A stretch of DNA of 64,000 bases from Amycolatopsis nivea (GTDB lineage Bacteria; Actinomycetota; Actinomycetes; Mycobacteriales; Pseudonocardiaceae). The stretch is taken from positions 1 to 64,000 of the forward strand of contig NZ_SDLT01000018.1 of NCBI RefSeq assembly GCF_004522235.1, read 5' to 3'. A program made the position numbers and the translations under genes. Below, one piece after another: positions 59,549 to 64,000 of the stretch. Every line of letters begins with the position of its first letter. Position 1 is the first letter of the stretch. The notes under the pieces were generated by a model. That model made no database searches. It was not told where the DNA came from and was given only the letters and a program-made list of their open reading frames with translations.

Positions 59549-61497
59549 TCGGTCTCTCCCACCACAGCCAGCACCGCGCCTACCTCGACCTGTTGCCCGA
59601 CCTCGACCGGCAGTTCGGCGACCACACCGTCCGCCGGGGCCGAGATCCGGTGTTCCATCTTCATCGCTTCCAGCCACAGCAACGGATCGCCAGCCCGCAC
59701 ACTGTCCCCTGCGGACACTGCGAGCCGCACGACTGTGCCAGGCATCGGTGCGAGCAGTGAACCCGCCGCCAGCGCCGAATCAGGATCGGCGAATCGCGGC
59801 TCGGCGGTCAATGCCACCGAACCCAATGGTGAATCCACATAGGACACCGCACCATGCCGGGCAACGGCGAAGGTCCGGCGCACTCCGGCGATGTCGAGGA
59901 CCACCTGGTCCGGCGTCGCGGCGACCAAGGCGACGTCGTCGTAACCCTCGGCACGCAGGCCGTCGCGGGTCAGCGAATAGACGACCTCGTAACGGTTGTC
60001 TCCCTTGGCGAATACCTTGCGCTGGCCGCCGGAACGGACGTTGCGCCAACCGCTGGGCAGCCGTCCCAGAGTGGTCGCGGAGGCCCGGTTTCCCGCAGCA
60101 TCGGCCAGTGCGGCGGCCAGCGCGGACCAGCGTTCGGTGTCCACAGTGGCCAGTGGCGCGGCCAAAGTGTCCAGTCCGTGCCGGTCGAAGAAGGCGGTAT
60201 CCGTTTCTCCGGCAAGGAAAGCTTCGTGGCGCAGGATCCGGACCAGCAGGTCGCGGTTGGTCACCACGCCGTGGATCTTCGCGCCAGCCAAGGCACCGGC
60301 GAGCCGACGCGCGGCTTCCGCCCGCGCGGGAGCCCACGTGATGACCTTCGCCAGCATCGGGTCATAGTGCACACCGATCACCGAACCGGATTCCACCCCG
60401 GAATCGAGGCGCAGTCCGGCACCGTGGACGAATTCGCGGTCCACTCCGGACACTTCGAACGTGTGCAGCGTCCCGCTCTGCGGCTGCCATCCGGCCGACG
60501 GGTCTTCGGCATACAGCCGGACTTCGATCGAATGCCCATTAGCAGCAGGCGGTTCGGCAGACAACCGACCGCCTTCGGCCACCGAAAGCTGCAACGCCAC
60601 CAGATCCAGTCCGGTGACATTCTCCGTCACCGGATGCTCGACCTGCAGCCGCGTGTTCATCTCCAGGAAGTAGAACCGACCGTCCGGGCCAGCGAGGAAT
60701 TCGACCGTTCCCGCGCCGACGTAGTCGATCGCCTGCGCGGCCTTGCGTGCCGCGTCGAACAACTCCGCGCGCATGGCATCGTCCACAAAGGGCGATGGCG
60801 CTTCTTCCACCACTTTCTGATGCCGCCGCTGGATGGAGCACTCCCGCTCCCCCACCGCCCAAACCGTGCCGTGCGAGTCGGCGAGCACCTGGACCTCGAT
60901 GTGCCGTCCGGTTTCGAGATACCGCTCGCAGAACACCGTCGGGTCGCCGAACGCCGATCCCGCCTCCGCGCGAGCACTCTCAACCGCCTCAGCCAACTCG
61001 TCCAGCGAGCGGACCACGCGCATGCCGCGACCGCCGCCGCCAGCGGAAGCCTTGACCAGCAACGGAAGATCGGCATCGGTGACCGAGGAAGGGTCCAATT
61101 CGGACAGCACCGGAACCCCGGCGGCAGCCATCAGCCGCTTGGACTCCACTTTGGAGCCCATCGTCTCGATCGCTGCGGGCGGCGGGCCGACCCAGGTCAG
61201 CCCGGCGTCAAGCACTGCCCGGGCAAACCCGGCGTTCTCGGACAGGAAGCCGTATCCGGGGTGGATCGCGTCAGCACCGGCGTCCGCCGCGGCTTTGACG
61301 ATCAGTTCGCCGCGCAGATAGGTCTCGCCCGGTGCGTTGCCCGGCAGCCGGACGGCGACGTCGGCTTCCCGCGCGTGCGGCGCGTCGGCGTCCGCGTCGG
61401 AAAACACCGCGACGGTGCCGATTCCGGCGTCCCGGCAGCTGCGGAACACGCGGCGGGCGATTTCGCCCCGGTTGGCGACCAGCAGATTCTGGATCAT
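59545..61497 (-). CDS. accA: Acyl-CoA carboxylase alpha subunit (biotin carboxylase + BCCP)
   Basis: 650 residues from ATG 61497. Residues 1-445 are biotin carboxylase: MIQNLLVANRGEIARRVFRS, the ATP-grasp loop KASAGGGGRGMRVV, EFLAGPDGRFYFLEMNTRLQVEHPVTE. A ~110-residue linker follows and then the biotinyl domain with the biotin Lys in WLEAMKMEH near the C-terminus. This layout fits 3-methylcrotonyl- or geranyl-type and AccA1/AccA2 subunits. It uses ATP and bicarbonate to load biotin and hands the carboxyl to the beta subunit encoded five bases upstream. Gene symbol is generic for actinobacterial alpha subunits. Confidence 0.95.
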   Translation of the reverse strand: MIQNLLVANRGEIARRVFRSCRDAGIGTVAVFSDADADAPHAREADVAVRLPGNAPGETYLRGELIVKAAADAGADAIHPGYGFLSENAGFARAVLDAGLTWVGPPPAAIETMGSKVESKRLMAAAGVPVLSELDPSSVTDADLPLLVKASAGGGGRGMRVVRSLDELAEAVESARAEAGSAFGDPTVFCERYLETGRHIEVQVLADSHGTVWAVGERECSIQRRHQKVVEEAPSPFVDDAMRAELFDAARKAAQAIDYVGAGTVEFLAGPDGRFYFLEMNTRLQVEHPVTENVTGLDLVALQLSVAEGGRLSAEPPAANGHSIEVRLYAEDPSAGWQPQSGTLHTFEVSGVDREFVHGAGLRLDSGVESGSVIGVHYDPMLAKVITWAPARAEAARRLAGALAGAKIHGVVTNRDLLVRILRHEAFLAGETDTAFFDRHGLDTLAAPLATVDTERWSALAAALADAAGNRASATTLGRLPSGWRNVRSGGQRKVFAKGDNRYEVVYSLTRDGLRAEGYDDVALVAATPDQVVLDIAGVRRTFAVARHGAVSYVDSPLGSVALTAEPRFADPDSALAAGSLLAPMPGTVVRLAVSAGDSVRAGDPLLWLEAMKMEHRISAPADGVVAELPVEVGQQVEVGAVLAVVGETE

Positions 61498-61502
61498 GGC
61501 CC

Positions 61503-63104
61503 TCACATCCGGAAGACGCCGAAGCCGCCTTCGACGCCCTTCACTGGTCCGTTGTGGATCGCCGACAGGCTCAGCCCGAGCACCGTGCGGGTGTCGCGCG
61601 GGTCGATGATGCCGTCGTCGTAAAGCATGCCGGAGAGGAACATCGGCATCGATTCCGCCTCGATCTGGTTTTCCACCATGGCGCGCATCGCGGCGTCGTT
61701 TTCCTCGCTGTACTCCTGTCCCCGGCTCGCCGCCGCGGCGCGGGCCACAATGGACAGCACACCGGCCAGCTGCGCCGGCCCCATCACCGCGGATTTCGCG
61801 CTCGGCCAGGCGAACAGGAACCGCGGATCGTAGGCGCGGCCGCACATCCCGTAGTGCCCGGCGCCGTAGGACGCTCCCATGAGGACGGACAGGTGCGGCA
61901 CCTTCGAGTTCGACACCGCGTTGATCATCAGCGCGCCGTGCTTGATGATGCCGCTCTGCTCGTATTCCTTGCCGACCATGTAGCCGGTCGTGTTGTGCAG
62001 GAACACCAGCGGCGTGTCGATCTGGTTGGCCAGCTGGATGAACTGCGCGGCCTTCTGCGATTCCTCGCCGAACAGCACGCCCTGGGCGTTGGCCAGGATT
62101 CCCACCGGATACCCGTGGATGCTCGCCCATCCGGTGACCAGGCTCGGCCCGTACAGCGGCTTGAACTCGTCGAAGTCCGAACCGTCCACGACGCGCGCGA
62201 TCACCTCGCGCGGGTCGAACGGGATCTTCAGGTCGGTCGGCACGATGCCGAGCAGGTCTTCGGCGTCGAACAGCGGTTCGGCGTAGTCCGGTTTGGGCGT
62301 CGGGCCCTGTTTGGTCCAGTTGAGCCGCTTGATGATGCTGCGGCCGAGCCGGATCGCGTCCTCCTCGTCGACCGCGAGGTAATCGGCGAGCCCGGACGTC
62401 CGGGCGTGCATTTCCGCGCCGCCGAGGGATTCGTCGTCGGACTCCTCGCCGGTCGCCATTTTGACCAGCGGCGGTCCGCCGAGGAACACCTTCGCGCGTT
62501 CCTTCACCATCACGACGTAGTCGGACATGCCGGGCAGATACGCGCCGCCCGCGGTGGAGTTGCCGAACACCAGCGCAACGGTCGGCACCTTCGCCGCCGA
62601 GGACCGCGTCAAATCACGGAAGACACGGCCGCCCGGGATGAAGATTTCCTTCTGCGTCGGAAGATCCGCGCCGCCGGATTCGACCAGGTTGATCACCGGA
62701 AGCCGGTTCTGCGCCGCGATGTCCGCCGCCCGGAACGACTTCTTCGTCGTCCACGGGTTGCTCGCGCCGCCCTTGACCGTCGGGTCGCTCGCCGAGATCA
62801 GGCATTCGACGCCTTCCACGACGCCGATCCCGGTGATCACGCTCGCGCCGACCTTGTAGTCCGAACCCCACGCGGCCAGCGGCGACAGCTCCAGGAACGG
62901 CGAGTCCTCGTCCAGCAGCAATTCGATCCGCTCGCGCGCCAGCAGTTTCCCGCGCTTGCGGTGCCGTTCGACGTACTTTTCCCCGCCGCCGGCGACCGCT
63001 TTCGCCTGTTCGGCGTCGATCTCCGCGAGCTTCTCCAGCATCGCCTCGCGGTTCGCGGCGAACTCGTCGGCCCGGGTGTCCACTGTGGACCTGATAGTGG
63101 TCAT
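61503..63104 (-). CDS. accD: Acyl-CoA carboxylase beta subunit (carboxyltransferase)
   Basis: 533 residues from ATG 63104, overlapping the stop of the upstream dehydrogenase gene by four bases. Two crotonase-like halves: GIGVVEGVECLISASDPTVKGG, then NLVESGGADLPTQKEIF and LVFGNSTAGGAYLPGMSDY in the first, and PLVFLHNTTGYMVGKEYE with LMGASYGAGHYGMCGRAYDP in the second. These glycine-rich oxyanion loops accept the carboxyl from biotin onto the acyl-CoA. Length and sequence resemble 3-methylcrotonyl-CoA or AccD2-type enzymes more than propionyl-CoA carboxylase. Partner of the alpha subunit. Confidence 0.95.
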   Translation of the reverse strand: MTTIRSTVDTRADEFAANREAMLEKLAEIDAEQAKAVAGGGEKYVERHRKRGKLLARERIELLLDEDSPFLELSPLAAWGSDYKVGASVITGIGVVEGVECLISASDPTVKGGASNPWTTKKSFRAADIAAQNRLPVINLVESGGADLPTQKEIFIPGGRVFRDLTRSSAAKVPTVALVFGNSTAGGAYLPGMSDYVVMVKERAKVFLGGPPLVKMATGEESDDESLGGAEMHARTSGLADYLAVDEEDAIRLGRSIIKRLNWTKQGPTPKPDYAEPLFDAEDLLGIVPTDLKIPFDPREVIARVVDGSDFDEFKPLYGPSLVTGWASIHGYPVGILANAQGVLFGEESQKAAQFIQLANQIDTPLVFLHNTTGYMVGKEYEQSGIIKHGALMINAVSNSKVPHLSVLMGASYGAGHYGMCGRAYDPRFLFAWPSAKSAVMGPAQLAGVLSIVARAAAASRGQEYSEENDAAMRAMVENQIEAESMPMFLSGMLYDDGIIDPRDTRTVLGLSLSAIHNGPVKGVEGGFGVFRM

Positions 63105-64000
63105 GCGGTGTATCCCAATCGCTTCGCGGCCAGTCCGGTGAGGATTTCGGTGGTGCCGCCGCCGATGCCGAGAATGCGGACGTCGCGGTAGTGCCGTTCC
63201 ACTTCGGACTCGCGCATGTAGCCGAGCCCGCCGTGCAGTTGCACCGCCTCGTTCACGACCCATTCGGCGGTCTGCACCGCGGTGTTCTTCGCGAAGCACG
63301 CCTCGGCGATCACTTCTTCGCCGGACACGTGCCGGAGCGCGACCTGCCGGGCGTACGTCCGCGCGACGTCGACCTTGCAGGCCATCTCGGTGAGTTTGTG
63401 CTGCACCAGCTGCCGCGAGATCAGCGGACGCCCGAACGTCTCGCGCATCCGACACCAGTCCAGCGTCAAATCCAGTGCCCGCTGCGCGTGCGCATATGCC
63501 TGTACCGCCAGCGAAAGCCGTTCGGTGACGAACTGCGTGGCCACCTGAGCGAAGCCGCTGTTCTCCGCGCCGACCAAGTTCTCCGCCGGAACCCGGACGT
63601 CCACATAAGACAGTTCCGCGGTGTCCGAAGCCGCCCAGCCCATCTTCTCCAGCTTGCGCGACACCGTGAACCCTGGTGTTCCGCGCTCGACCACGATCAG
63701 CGAAAGCCCGTGCGCGCCCGCTTCACCGGTTCGGACCACAGTGGTCACAAAGTCCGCGCGACAGCCGGAAGTGATGAACGTTTTCGCCCCGTTGATCACG
63801 TACTCGTCGCCCTCGCGCACCGCAGTGGTGCGGATCCCGGCGACGTCAGAACCGCCGTCCGGTTCGGTGACCGCCAGCGAACCGATCTTCTCGCCTTCGA
63901 GCGTCGGCCGCACCCAGCGTTCGATCTGCACCGGGTCGCCGGCCTCGACGATGTGCGGCACCGCGATCCCGCAGGTGAACAGCGACGCGAACAGCCCGCC
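63101..64000 (-). CDS. Acyl-CoA dehydrogenase (FadE13-like position), N-terminus outside window
   Basis: Frame open to the right edge; the visible ~299 residues run from GGLFASLFTCGIAVPHIV to RLGYTA. FAD and substrate motifs: SLAVTEPDGGSDVAGI, GAKTFITSG, QLHGGLGYMRESEVERHYRDVRI and IGGGTTEILTGL. The residue aligned with the usual catalytic Glu (YEGT) is Gly in GGGT, so the base is at the other position, as in isovaleryl-type enzymes. First visible gene of the operon; its stop overlaps the carboxyltransferase start. Confidence 0.92.
   Translation of the reverse strand, partial: GGLFASLFTCGIAVPHIVEAGDPVQIERWVRPTLEGEKIGSLAVTEPDGGSDVAGIRTTAVREGDEYVINGAKTFITSGCRADFVTTVVRTGEAGAHGLSLIVVERGTPGFTVSRKLEKMGWAASDTAELSYVDVRVPAENLVGAENSGFAQVATQFVTERLSLAVQAYAHAQRALDLTLDWCRMRETFGRPLISRQLVQHKLTEMACKVDVARTYARQVALRHVSGEEVIAEACFAKNTAVQTAEWVVNEAVQLHGGLGYMRESEVERHYRDVRILGIGGGTTEILTGLAAKRLGYTA

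Noticed and set aside
1..64000. CRISPR arrays, rRNA genes, insertion-sequence transposases and large secondary-metabolite clusters
   Set aside because: I looked for spaced repeats, DDE or other transposase motifs, rRNA and PKS/NRPS domain strings and saw none.

Overview
The window looks like part of a chromosome from a high-GC filamentous actinomycete, most likely a Pseudonocardiales member such as Amycolatopsis. The grounds are the codon use, the GTG/TTG starts, the many small divergent regulator/enzyme pairs, a DasR-type operator on a chitinase gene, and actinobacterial families (MAB_1171c-like membrane protein, QsdR-like TetR, fadE13-accD2-accA2-fadE12 gene order). No rRNA, complete tRNA or CRISPR array is visible. 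All assignments come from reading translated motifs; no database search was run.

Layout. 1-7.6 kb: a cut-off TetR gene, decayed DNA with a cation-efflux remnant, an SDR epimerase, a QsdR-like TetR gene facing an exported serine hydrolase and a Tat-exported GH1 glucosidase, then a frameshifted TetR gene. 7.6-16.6 kb: an XRE regulator facing an aldo/keto reductase; a GlxA-type regulator facing an HD hydrolase-RidA-MFS-OYE operon; a methyltransferase and a SnoaL-like protein. 16.9-28.6 kb: an eight-gene minus-strand catabolic operon (triple-Rid protein, enoyl-CoA hydratase, FadJ-like bifunctional enzyme, glutaryl-CoA-dehydrogenase-like enzyme, CaiB/BaiF CoA-transferase, MHS transporter, acyl-CoA thioesterase, amidase) behind an IclR regulator. 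28.9-45 kb: small regulator-controlled sets, namely XRE/MFS, an esterase-metallo-beta-lactamase fusion, an aminotransferase, an SMP-30/CMD set with one frameshifted gene, a GntR-controlled HD-Ldh-MHS operon, and an epoxide hydrolase facing a TetR gene.

45.9-50.8 kb appears to be the remains of an integrated element. A 3' tRNA-Asn fragment with its terminator marks one edge. Inside are a membrane protein and ImmA-type peptidase pair, an HxlR regulator, a 5'-truncated diguanylate cyclase head to head with a 5'-truncated tyrosine integrase, and an unknown protein. 51-58 kb holds TetR/oxidoreductase pairs, a WYL regulator, a yeast-type cytosine deaminase, a NIPSNAP protein and a secreted GH18 chitinase. 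58.4-64 kb is an acyl-CoA dehydrogenase-carboxylase operon that runs off the right edge.

Most gene sets pair one regulator with a short divergent or adjacent operon, and in many of them inverted repeats lie between the two. The region reads as metabolic accessory DNA for scavenging organic acids, amides, epoxides, glycosides and chitin, with scattered pseudogenes that indicate ongoing turnover.
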